Below are positions 18,876 to 25,843 of a stretch of DNA of 35,112 nucleotides, in pieces. This DNA is from Xanthobacter autotrophicus (lineage in GTDB: Bacteria; Pseudomonadota; Alphaproteobacteria; Rhizobiales; Xanthobacteraceae), in the NCBI RefSeq assembly GCF_029991245.1, contig NZ_JAIVFO010000034.1, positions 1 to 35,112 of the forward strand, in the 5' to 3' direction. Position 1 is the stretch's first letter. Each line of letters opens with the position of its first letter. The position numbers were made by a program, and so were the translations under genes. The notes under the pieces are model-generated. The model was not told where the DNA came from, searched no databases, and saw only the letters and a program-made list of their open reading frames with translations.

Positions 18876-19919
18876 ATGACCAAGGCCTATTATTCCCGGG
18901 ATATTCACGGCCCGTTCGAGACGTTTGACCTGGGCGACTTCGAGCTGGAAAGCGGCGCCACGCTGCGCGGCCTGAAGCTCGCCTATGCGACGTTCGGAAC
19001 CCTCTCGGCGGACAAAACGAACGCCATCTTGTTTCCCACCTGGTATTCCGGCACGAACAAGATCCTGGAATGGGCCTATATCGGCCCCGGGCGGGCGCTC
19101 GACCCGGAGAAATACTTCATCATCCTGGTGAACCAGATCGGAAACGGCCTGTCCTCGGCGCCAAGCAACGCCCCCTCCCCCTTCAACGCGGCCCGCTTCC
19201 CTGAGGTGACGATCGGCGACGACGTGCGCGCCCAGCACCGCCTGGTGACCGAGAAATTCGGCATCACCTCCCTCGCCCTCGTCCTCGGCGGCTCCATGGG
19301 CGCCCAGCAGACGTTCGAATGGGCGGTCCGGTTTCCCGATGCGGTGCGCCGCGCCGCGCCCATCGCCGGCACGGCGCGCGGCACGGCGCACAACCGCCTG
19401 CTGGTGGAGACATTCATCGACGCCATCACCAGCGACCCGGCCTTCGACGGCGGCTGGTACCGGGACGCAGGCGAGGTGCATCGCGGCCTCAGGCGTCACG
19501 GCCGGGTCTTCGCCGCCTCCGGCTTCACGCAGGAGCTGTTCAACACGGCGGGATGGCGGGGCCTCGGCTTCTCGACCACGGACGACTTCGTGACCGGCTT
19601 CGTGGAGAACCATTTCCTGCCGCAGGACCCCAACAATCTTGTCCTGCTCGCCACCAAATGGCGGAACAACGATGTCGGGCGCCTTGCCGGAGGCGACCTT
19701 CCCGCGGCGCTGGCACGCATCAAGGCGAAGACCCACGTCATCGCCATCGAGGAAGACGTGTTCTTCCCCCTGAAGGATATCGCGGCGGAGCAGGCACTCA
19801 TCCCCAACAGCGCGCTGCGGACCATTTCCTCGGTGTGGGGCCACCTGGCCCTGTTCGGCGTGGACGCCGGATACAACACGGCCATCGACCGGCACCTCGC
19901 CGAACTTCTGGCGAACTGA
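18876..19919 (+). CDS. MetX-like alpha/beta-hydrolase (homoserine O-acetyltransferase family)
   Basis: A 347-aa alpha/beta-fold protein. The nucleophile Ser140 lies in GGSMGAQQ, with an acid in IAIEEDVFFPLKDI and the catalytic His in SSVWGHLALFG, the order seen in homoserine O-acetyltransferases (MetX) and related hydrolases. FPTWYSGT and LVNQIGNGLSSAPSN are also MetX-like. Classical MetX reads GGSMGGMQ, so a different acyl acceptor or a simple hydrolase role is quite possible. The ATG at 18876 is preferred; a GTG at 18828 would add 16 Phe/Ser-rich residues with no family match. It follows the DszC/SfnB-like gene closely and may act on its product or make an acylated thiol acceptor. Confidence 0.85.
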   Translation: MTKAYYSRDIHGPFETFDLGDFELESGATLRGLKLAYATFGTLSADKTNAILFPTWYSGTNKILEWAYIGPGRALDPEKYFIILVNQIGNGLSSAPSNAPSPFNAARFPEVTIGDDVRAQHRLVTEKFGITSLALVLGGSMGAQQTFEWAVRFPDAVRRAAPIAGTARGTAHNRLLVETFIDAITSDPAFDGGWYRDAGEVHRGLRRHGRVFAASGFTQELFNTAGWRGLGFSTTDDFVTGFVENHFLPQDPNNLVLLATKWRNNDVGRLAGGDLPAALARIKAKTHVIAIEEDVFFPLKDIAAEQALIPNSALRTISSVWGHLALFGVDAGYNTAIDRHLAELLAN

Positions 19920-20015
19920 CCGAGCCCTCCGCCGCTTCGGCCGGACGCGCCGACGTTCGTACCCCGCGCCCGCTGCCTGCCCGATCTGCCCCGCCTCAAA
20001 CGCCAAGGATTTGCC

Positions 20016-20708
20016 ATGACCAGCGCCACCGACGCCGTGCTGAAGACCCGGAACGCCACCGCGACCGACGCCCGTCCGGACATTGATCCCTATCCGCTCA
20101 GCCCCTATGTCGCCTGGGCCGGGAACCGCAACAAGGACCCGATCCTCGGCGTGTTCAAGGAGCTGTTTCCCACCGCGGGAGACGCCCTTGAACTCGCCAG
20201 CGGCGCCGGGCTGCACGTCAATTATTTCGCGCCGCATTTTCCCGGCGTCCGCTTCCAGCCGTCCGACTATGACGTGGACGTGTTCGAAACCATCAAGGCG
20301 AAGCGGGCCGACGCCGGCAACGCGAACGTCGCCGATCCCATCCGCATCGACCTCACCGATCCCGCCTCCTGGCCTGCCCCGGAAGACCGGCTGTTCGACG
20401 CCATCTTCGTCATCAACATCTTCCAGGTGGCTCCGGTCTCCATCGCCGACGGCATCGCCCACCTCGCCTCCAGGCTGCTGAAGCCCTCGGGCTTCGTGGC
20501 CATCTACGGCCCCTTCAAGCTGGACGGGACCTACACCACCTCCTCCAACGAGGCCTTCGACAAGGAGATCCTCGCGGCCGGTGTCACCGAATGGGGCCTC
20601 AAGGACGTCCGCGACCTGGAGAAGGCGGCCGAGCCCCACGGCATCGTGCTGAAGCGCCGGATCGACCTGCCGGCCAACAACTTCATCCTGCTGTTCGGCA
20701 AAGCCTGA
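20016..20708 (+). CDS. DUF938 family SAM-dependent methyltransferase-like protein
   Basis: A 230-aa protein. Conserved DUF938 text is visible: AGNRNKDPILGVFKELFP, then ALELASGAGLHVNYFAPHFPGVRFQPSDYD (about residues 52-82; the glycine-rich SAM-binding loop is ELASGAGLH), FDAIFVINIFQVAP and LLKPSGFVAIYGPFKLDGTYTTSSNEAFD. The fold is a class I methyltransferase; no member of the family has a role I know of. It follows the MetX-like gene by 96 bases and precedes the SDR gene, within the organosulfur operon. Methyl transfer to or from a thiol is an attractive but untested idea. Confidence 0.9.
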   Translation: MTSATDAVLKTRNATATDARPDIDPYPLSPYVAWAGNRNKDPILGVFKELFPTAGDALELASGAGLHVNYFAPHFPGVRFQPSDYDVDVFETIKAKRADAGNANVADPIRIDLTDPASWPAPEDRLFDAIFVINIFQVAPVSIADGIAHLASRLLKPSGFVAIYGPFKLDGTYTTSSNEAFDKEILAAGVTEWGLKDVRDLEKAAEPHGIVLKRRIDLPANNFILLFGKA

Positions 20709-20732
20709 GCGGCGGCCGGCTGGAGGGCGAAG

Positions 20733-21500
20733 ATGACACGCGCCAGGCGCCCCCCTCGGGGCACCGACCGGCCCCGGGGCGGCACCGCGCTCGTCGCCGG
20801 TGTCGGGGCCGACAACGGCCTCGGCGCGGCACTGGCCCGCCGGTTCGCGCGGGAGGGCCTGCATGTGCTCGTCGCCGGACGCACGCAACAACGGCTCGAC
20901 ACCGTGGTGCGTGCGCTTCGCGATGCGGGGGGCGCGGCTGACGCCTGCCTCACCGATGTGACGCGGGAGGCGGACGTGACAGCCCTGTTCGACGCGGCCG
21001 ATGCCAGAGGCGACCTTGAGCTGGTCGCCTACAATGTGGGCGCCAACGCCGCCGTCCCGCTCCTCGATCTGCCGGCGGAGGACTTCGAAACGCTCTGGCG
21101 GCAGAACGCCTTCGGCGGCTTCCTCGTCGGCCGCGAGGCGGTGCGCCGGATGCTCCCGCGCGCGCGGGGCACCGTGCTTTTCACCGGGGCCACCGCCTCG
21201 CTACGGGCGCGGCCGCCCTTCACCGGCTTCGCCGCCGCCAAGGCGGCGCTGCGGGCGCTGGCGCAGGGCCTCGCGCGCGAGTTCGGGCCTGCCGGGCTCC
21301 ATGTGGCCCATGTCATCATCGACGGGGTGATCGAGGGCGATTATGCGGCGCGCCAATTTCCCGCCTTCGTGGCCGCGAAGGGCGCGGATGGACTGCTCGC
21401 CGCGGACGACATCGCAGACGCCTTCTGGATGCTGCACCGGCAAAAAACCAGCGCATGGACGCAGGAACTGGACTTGCGCCCGTTCAAGGAACCCTTCTGA
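20733..21500 (+). CDS. SDR-family oxidoreductase lacking the catalytic Tyr
   Basis: A 255-aa short-chain dehydrogenase/reductase. The cofactor-binding loop is AGVGADNGLGAALARRFA (about residues 22-39), and YNVGANA (residues 100-106) takes the place of the usual NNAG. The active-site helix reads FTGFAAAKAALRALAQ, so the YxxxK motif is FxxxK with Phe166 and Lys170. This Phe form occurs in a known subgroup of SDRs whose C-termini read HVAHVIIDG as here, so it is not a random mutation, but proton relay by Tyr is absent. The first 16 residues are Arg/Pro-rich. 24 bases separate it from the DUF938 gene. Confidence 0.88.
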   Translation: MTRARRPPRGTDRPRGGTALVAGVGADNGLGAALARRFAREGLHVLVAGRTQQRLDTVVRALRDAGGAADACLTDVTREADVTALFDAADARGDLELVAYNVGANAAVPLLDLPAEDFETLWRQNAFGGFLVGREAVRRMLPRARGTVLFTGATASLRARPPFTGFAAAKAALRALAQGLAREFGPAGLHVAHVIIDGVIEGDYAARQFPAFVAAKGADGLLAADDIADAFWMLHRQKTSAWTQELDLRPFKEPF

Positions 21501-21542
21501 CCGCGCCACCGGGCGCCAGACTTCTCAAAAGGATCACTTCCC

Positions 21543-21857
21543 ATGAGCATCAAGAAAGTTTTCCTCTACGCCGAGATCCAGGTCTCGATCCCGTTTAGCG
21601 AAATCGACTGGCAGGCAATCAACGTGGCCATGAAGAAGAACCCCGGCCTCAAGAGCAAGACATGGCTCAGCGGCATCAACAACAACACCATTGGCGGCTT
21701 CTACGAATTTGATTCGATCGACAACGCGAAGTCCTATGCGGTGGGCTATCTCGCCGCAGCCGCCCAGCAGCTCGGCGGAAGCCTGTCGGTGAAGCTGTTC
21801 AACGGCGATATCACCGCCGACGCCAATCGCGGCATGGACTCGCCCTTCTACGGCTGA
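21543..21857 (+). CDS. YdhR-like ferredoxin-fold protein (putative monooxygenase)
   Basis: A 104-aa single-domain protein similar in layout to E. coli YdhR: an N-terminal beta strand (KKVFLYAEIQVSIPF), a helix, NPGLKSKTWLSGINNNTIGGFYEFDSIDNAKSYAVGYL, and a C-terminal strand SLSVKLFNGD. That is a dimeric alpha/beta barrel of the antibiotic-biosynthesis-monooxygenase type. It has more Asn, Lys and AT-rich codons at the start than its neighbours. AAAGGA lies upstream of the ATG. Such proteins can act as cofactor-free oxygenases or small-ligand binders; the role here is unknown. Interesting that a YdhS-like gene (25844) is also in the island. Confidence 0.85.
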   Translation: MSIKKVFLYAEIQVSIPFSEIDWQAINVAMKKNPGLKSKTWLSGINNNTIGGFYEFDSIDNAKSYAVGYLAAAAQQLGGSLSVKLFNGDITADANRGMDSPFYG

Positions 21858-21977
21858 CCGCAGGGGCGGAGCGGGGGACGAGGCGGGTGGCGACCCCCGC
21901 CCTTGGGGCAGGCTGGCACAGCGCCTCGTCGGCCCTGCTGCCCCGATCGCCCCTGCTCTTGCCTCCCGGAAGCTTCC

Positions 21978-22239
21978 ATGAACGAAATCGTCAGCTCTCC
22001 CGTTCCGGATTCCGCCGTCCTCCAATGCCTCGGGCGTGGCCGATCCGGAGATCGACGCCGTGATCGAGCGCATCCAGACCGAAGGCGACGTCGGCAAGCG
22101 CAACGCGCAGGTCAAGCTGCCGTCCATCACCCTACTCGAACTCACCTTCTTCCGGGTCTATTCGAGCCGGCTCTCCGGCATCGATTTCTCCCCCTTCGGT
22201 GGCTACCAGTCGCTGAAGCCCCTCCAGGTCGGGAGCTGA
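21978..22239 (+). pseudogene. Small gene with an apparent one-base frameshift
   Basis: An ATG at 21978 with GGAAG upstream begins MNEIVSSPVPDSAV. In that frame the sequence then turns into Arg-rich nonsense, while the +1 frame carries good protein text, SNASGVADPEIDAVIERI and then LPSITLLELTFFRVYSSRLSGIDFSPFGGYQSLKPLQ, to a TGA at 22237-22239. Removing one C from GTCCTCC (about 22017-22023) joins both halves into one 86-aa protein. The second half has no good start of its own (only a GTG at 22036 without a ribosome-binding site). So this is either a true frameshift or an assembly error. I do not recognise the family. Confidence 0.65.
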
Positions 22240-22242
22240 AGC

Positions 22243-22371
22243 ATGGCGCAGGCCGGCTTCCCCCTGCCCGAGGCGCGGGTGCTGCGCTATCTCGGCCTGC
22301 CCGAGGTGCAGGTGGTGCCGACCATCCTCGCCAACCTGCTGGTGGACGGCGGCGGGCGCGCCTTGTCCTGA
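22243..22371 (+). CDS. Small ORF of 42 aa, hypothetical
   Basis: ATG at 22243 with GGGAG 8 bases upstream encodes a 42-aa peptide containing LPEARVLRYLGLPEVQVVPT, with codon use like its neighbours. It lies in the same frame as the preceding damaged gene, separated from it by one TGA and one codon, so it could be the tail of that gene after a stop mutation, or a separate small protein. It ends 40 bases before the next gene. No family recognised. Confidence 0.5.
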   Translation: MAQAGFPLPEARVLRYLGLPEVQVVPTILANLLVDGGGRALS

Positions 22372-22411
22372 CCCCCCGCATCCCGCCACCACGAATATCC
22401 AGGAGCGACCC

Positions 22412-23896
22412 ATGACCACGCCCCATGCCCCCGATGCCGGCGCCCTCGCCCGGCTCGCCGAAGCGGCCCGGCGCGAGCTTGAATTGATCGGCGAGACGGG
22501 CACCGACTGGGTGCCGCCGGCGGACGGCACCGACCACAATGTGGTGGTGATCGGCGCCGGCCAGAGCGGCCTGTCCATCGCCCTCGGCCTGCGCCGCGCC
22601 GGCATCGGCCGCGTGAGCGTGGTGGATGCCGCGCCACGCGGCGAGGAAGGGGTGTGGCGCGGGCCGGCGCGCATGAGCGTGCTGCGCACGCCCAAGGTGC
22701 CGCCGGGGCCGGAACTGGGCCTACCCGGCCTGTCGTTCCAGGCGTGGTACGAAGCCGCCTACGGGACCAAGGCCTATTCCGCCCTTCCGCAGGTGCCGCG
22801 GGCGGTGCGGGCCGACTATGTGGACTGGTTCCGCACCGCCGCCGCCATCGAGGTGCGCAACGATGTGCGCCTCGTGCGGGTGGAGCCGCAGGAGGGGCGC
22901 CTGCGGCTCCACTTTTCCGAAGGGGACCGCCGCTTCACCGAAACCACACGCAAGCTGGTGCTCGCCACCGGCATTGCCGGCTCGGGCGGCCCCCTGGTCC
23001 CGTCCGTCATCCGCGACGGGTTGCCGGCACATCTTCACGCCCATACCCACGCCTTTGATCCGGCGGCGCTGGCCGGCCGACGGGTCGCCATCCTCGGATC
23101 GGCCGCCTCCGCCTTCGATGCCGCCGGCGCGCTGCTCGAGGCCGGGGCCCGGGAGGTCCATCTCTTCTCCCGGGGCGAGGATCTCGCCCGCGGCTCCGCC
23201 ATGAAACCCTTTGGCTTCTTCGGCGCGTGGGAGCACTTCCATGCCCTGCCGGATGCGGACCGCTGGCAGGTGATGCGGCACTTCCGCCGCCGCGCGTCCT
23301 TCCCGCCGCTGCCTGCCGTGCAGCGCGCCGTCGCCTTCCCGAACTTCCGCCTCCATCTCGGCGCCGGCTGGCGCACGGCCGCCGCGCATGGGGCAGGCGT
23401 CCGCATCACCACCGTCCCGGGGGATGTGCATGACGTGGATTTCGTCATCGCCGGAACCGGCTATCTGGCGGATCCGCGCCTCACTCCGGCCTTCTGCGAC
23501 TTCGCCCCGTCCATTGCCCGCTGGGCTGACCGGGTGGAAGCCGCGGACGGGGACGACGAGGCGCTGGCCGCCGCGCCCTATCTCGGCGCCGGCTTCGAGC
23601 TGGTGGAACGCGAGGCGGGCACCGCACCCTTCCTCGGTGACATCCATTTCCTCGCCTTCTCGGCCATGACGAGCACGGGGCGCCCGGTGGGCGACATCGC
23701 GAGCCTGCGCCACAACGTGCCGCGCCTCGTTGCCGCCATCGGGCGCGACCTGTTCGTGAAGGATCGCGCCCTGCATCTCGCCCGCTTCCTCGCCCCCGTG
23801 GCCGAGGACCTGCCGCGCGAGGCCTATGCCAGCGCCGTCGCCCAACCCACGGCTCAGGCCACCGCCGAGGTTGAGGCGGAGGCCGCCGCGGGATAA
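22412..23896 (+). CDS. FAD/NAD(P)-dependent oxidoreductase, flavin-containing monooxygenase-like
   Basis: A 494-aa two-dinucleotide-binding flavoprotein. The FAD loop GAGQSG is at residues 48-53 in VVVIGAGQSGLSIALGLRRAG, a second Rossmann loop GSAASA near residues 229-234 binds NAD(P)H, and an ATG motif is present in VLATGIAGSG and VIAGTGYLADPR. The arrangement is that of the FMO/SidA-like group, which hydroxylates N or S atoms. The C-terminal 25 residues are an Ala/Thr/Glu-rich tail. An AGGAGCGACC ribosome-binding region precedes the ATG. Last gene of the operon that starts near 17299; a strong terminator follows. S-oxygenation of an organosulfur intermediate is a reasonable inference. Confidence 0.88.
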   Translation: MTTPHAPDAGALARLAEAARRELELIGETGTDWVPPADGTDHNVVVIGAGQSGLSIALGLRRAGIGRVSVVDAAPRGEEGVWRGPARMSVLRTPKVPPGPELGLPGLSFQAWYEAAYGTKAYSALPQVPRAVRADYVDWFRTAAAIEVRNDVRLVRVEPQEGRLRLHFSEGDRRFTETTRKLVLATGIAGSGGPLVPSVIRDGLPAHLHAHTHAFDPAALAGRRVAILGSAASAFDAAGALLEAGAREVHLFSRGEDLARGSAMKPFGFFGAWEHFHALPDADRWQVMRHFRRRASFPPLPAVQRAVAFPNFRLHLGAGWRTAAAHGAGVRITTVPGDVHDVDFVIAGTGYLADPRLTPAFCDFAPSIARWADRVEAADGDDEALAAAPYLGAGFELVEREAGTAPFLGDIHFLAFSAMTSTGRPVGDIASLRHNVPRLVAAIGRDLFVKDRALHLARFLAPVAEDLPREAYASAVAQPTAQATAEVEAEAAAG

Positions 23897-23924
23897 TCCG
23901 CCGCCATACGCAAGGACCAAAATG

Positions 23925-23965
23925 AGCAGAGCGCGATCCGGCCGGCCGGCGGATCGCGCTCTGCT
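23925..23965. terminator. Strong bidirectional hairpin terminator
   Basis: AGCAGAGCGCGATCCG (23925-23940) pairs perfectly over 16 bases with 23950-23965, loop of 9. AAAAT precedes and TTCTT follows. It lies between the convergent FAD-oxidoreductase and rhodanese genes. Confidence 0.85.
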
Positions 23966-24063
23966 TCTTGGGGAGGCCGGGTTTTCGCGGTCCGGCGGCC
24001 TCGGTTCCCATGGCGGCGCGCAGCACGTCCACCGGAACCGATCGGAGTGGCGGTTGGCCGGCC

Positions 24064-25719
24064 TCAGGGATAGACCTTGAACGCCACCGTGTCGTCGCGC
24101 TCGATCTGGCGGATCAGGTCGATCTCCCAATCGAGATAGCGCCGGAACGCGGCATGGCGATCGCCACCTTCCTGATAGGGCGAGCGCCACACGTCATCGG
24201 CACTGTGCAGGAGGCTGGTTTCGCCAGCTTCCAGCGGAAGCCCGGCCGCGCGCCAGGCCTGCGTGCCGCCATCGAGAACAGACGCGTGCCGGCCGACGGC
24301 GGCAAGGTCGGCGGCCGCGAAGGCGGCAAGCCGCCCATCCGCCGAGGTGACGACGAGCGGGCGCGCCGGCAGGCGCTCCAGCCCTTCCGGCAGCCGCGCG
24401 CGCACGGCGAAGGAGGCGCCGGGAATATGACCGCGCCCGTAGGCAAGACTGGTATCGAGATCGAGGACGACCACCGCATCGCGCGCAAGCAGCCCCTGCA
24501 ATTCGACGGGAGTCGTGCGCGGAACGGCGGGCGCCGAGCCCAGCACCGGCGCCCGTTCCGCCCCGCTTTCGAGCTCTGCCGCCGCGGGATCGATACCGTA
24601 GACATAGACGTCGCCGATGCCGAGCTGGATCAGCCAGGACGCGGTGATGCTGGAGCGCACCGCGTTCTCGTCGTCGATCAGCACGATGCGGGCGTTGCGG
24701 GTGCCGATCCAGCGGTCGGTTGCCTGCACGAGTTGGCCGCCCTCCGCCCACAGGGAGCCGGGCAGATGACCCGCCGCGTATTCCTCAGGGGTGCGCACGT
24801 CGAGCAGATAGAGCGAGCGTTCGCCCCGCTCGGCCTGAAAGTGCGCGAGCCCCTCCTTGTCGAGGGTGCGGATGGCGAACCGCTGCGTGAGGCGGGCCAC
24901 CGATGCGCGGGCCTTCTCCAGGCCGTCCGGTCCGGGAGCGGGCGGCGTGGGGCGCGCGCCGTGACCGAGCTGATAGCCCGCGAACAGCCAGGCCATCGTC
25001 CCGTTTTCCAGTGCGACCACCGGGTTGGGGAGACCGGCATTGATGAGAGCCTGCGCGCCGATGATGGAGCGGGTGCGCCCGGCGCAATTCACCACCACCA
25101 GCGTGTCGTCGGAGCGCACAAGATCATGCACGCGATACGGCAGCTCGGCATTGGGCACCGCGTGGGCGCCGGGGATGTGGAAGTTCTCGAATTCCTCGAG
25201 CGTCCGGCCGTCGAGGACCACCACGTCCTCGCCCCGGTCGAGCCGCGCCTTCACCTCCAGCGCAGGCAGGTGCGGCGTGCCGTAGGCATGCTCCACGAAC
25301 TCGCCGAACGCCTTGGAGAAGACGTTGGAGCCCGTGTAGACCTCGCCGCCCGCAGCCACCCAGGCGGCAACACCGCCGTCGAGCACCTGGATGCTCGTGT
25401 ATCCCAGCTCGCGCAGGCGCAGCGCGGCGCGTTCCGCCAGCCGGCCATCGCCGCCGTCGGTCACGACGAGAGGCGTGGCGAAGCGGGGAACGAGCGCTCC
25501 GGCGCGCAGTTCCAGCTGGCTCAGCGGGAGCGGAACGGACTGGAGGATATGTCCGTCCCGGGAGCGCACGCCTTCTTCGCGCACATCGACGAAAGCAAGC
25601 TCGGACGAGGCCGCGAGCCGGGCGCGCAGGTCACCGGGCGAGATCAGGGACAAGGGTTCCACGGACGCGGGCTCGACCGATGCCGATCCGGCGGAGGGAG
25701 GTAGAACGGCGAGCGTCAT
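24064..25719 (-). CDS. Four-domain rhodanese-like sulfurtransferase
   Basis: A 551-aa protein made of four rhodanese domains (about residues 25-125, 150-250, 285-385 and 410-510), each with recognisable FVDVRE / VLDGRTLEEFENFHIPGA / LLDVRTPEEYAAGHLPG / VLDLDTSLAYGRGHIPGA text. Only domain 2 keeps the active-site Cys (Cys212 in VVVNCAGRTR); the matching positions in domains 1, 3 and 4 read TDGGDG, IDDENA and TSADG. Cys212 is the only Cys in the whole protein. The C-terminus ends in a charged helix (YLDWEIDLIRQIERDD). No signal peptide, so cytoplasmic. GAGGAG precedes the ATG. It would move sulfane sulfur (thiosulfate, persulfide); rhodaneses are also common partners of family 2A encapsulin loci. 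Confidence 0.93.
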   Translation of the reverse strand: MTLAVLPPSAGSASVEPASVEPLSLISPGDLRARLAASSELAFVDVREEGVRSRDGHILQSVPLPLSQLELRAGALVPRFATPLVVTDGGDGRLAERAALRLRELGYTSIQVLDGGVAAWVAAGGEVYTGSNVFSKAFGEFVEHAYGTPHLPALEVKARLDRGEDVVVLDGRTLEEFENFHIPGAHAVPNAELPYRVHDLVRSDDTLVVVNCAGRTRSIIGAQALINAGLPNPVVALENGTMAWLFAGYQLGHGARPTPPAPGPDGLEKARASVARLTQRFAIRTLDKEGLAHFQAERGERSLYLLDVRTPEEYAAGHLPGSLWAEGGQLVQATDRWIGTRNARIVLIDDENAVRSSITASWLIQLGIGDVYVYGIDPAAAELESGAERAPVLGSAPAVPRTTPVELQGLLARDAVVVLDLDTSLAYGRGHIPGASFAVRARLPEGLERLPARPLVVTSADGRLAAFAAADLAAVGRHASVLDGGTQAWRAAGLPLEAGETSLLHSADDVWRSPYQEGGDRHAAFRRYLDWEIDLIRQIERDDTVAFKVYP

Positions 25720-25766
25720 GGCAACTCCTCGAAGCTGAAGGATCAGCAGCTTCCCGCATAATTTCT

Positions 25767-25791
25767 ATAAATTCAATTGATTTTGTTGACT
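25767..25791 (+). promoter_or_regulatory. AT-rich regulatory element in the rhodanese/YdhS-like divergent region
   Basis: This 25-base stretch (core AATTGATTTTGTTGACT) matches the minus-strand element upstream of the LLM monooxygenase at 20 of 25 positions. It lies in the 124 bases between divergent genes (rhodanese start 25719, FAD protein start 25844) and could serve both. TTGACT at 25786-25791 could be a -35 for the rightward gene. Confidence 0.55.
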
Positions 25792-25843
25792 ATCGGAATT
25801 CACCCTGCTCTGCTGTGGCCTTGAACAGCAAGGGAGTTGAGGC

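Noticed and set aside
17901-20891. Minus-strand open frame of 996 codons
   Set aside because: It covers the DszC/SfnB-like, MetX-like and DUF938 genes in antisense and has no motif or ribosome-binding site; a composition artefact.
21910-21935. Possible sigma-54 (-24/-12) promoter, TGGCAC in front of the small frameshifted gene
   Set aside because: The -24 half is present, but the TTGCW half at the proper spacing is not. No other sigma-54 site was found, although SfnR-type control would fit the context.
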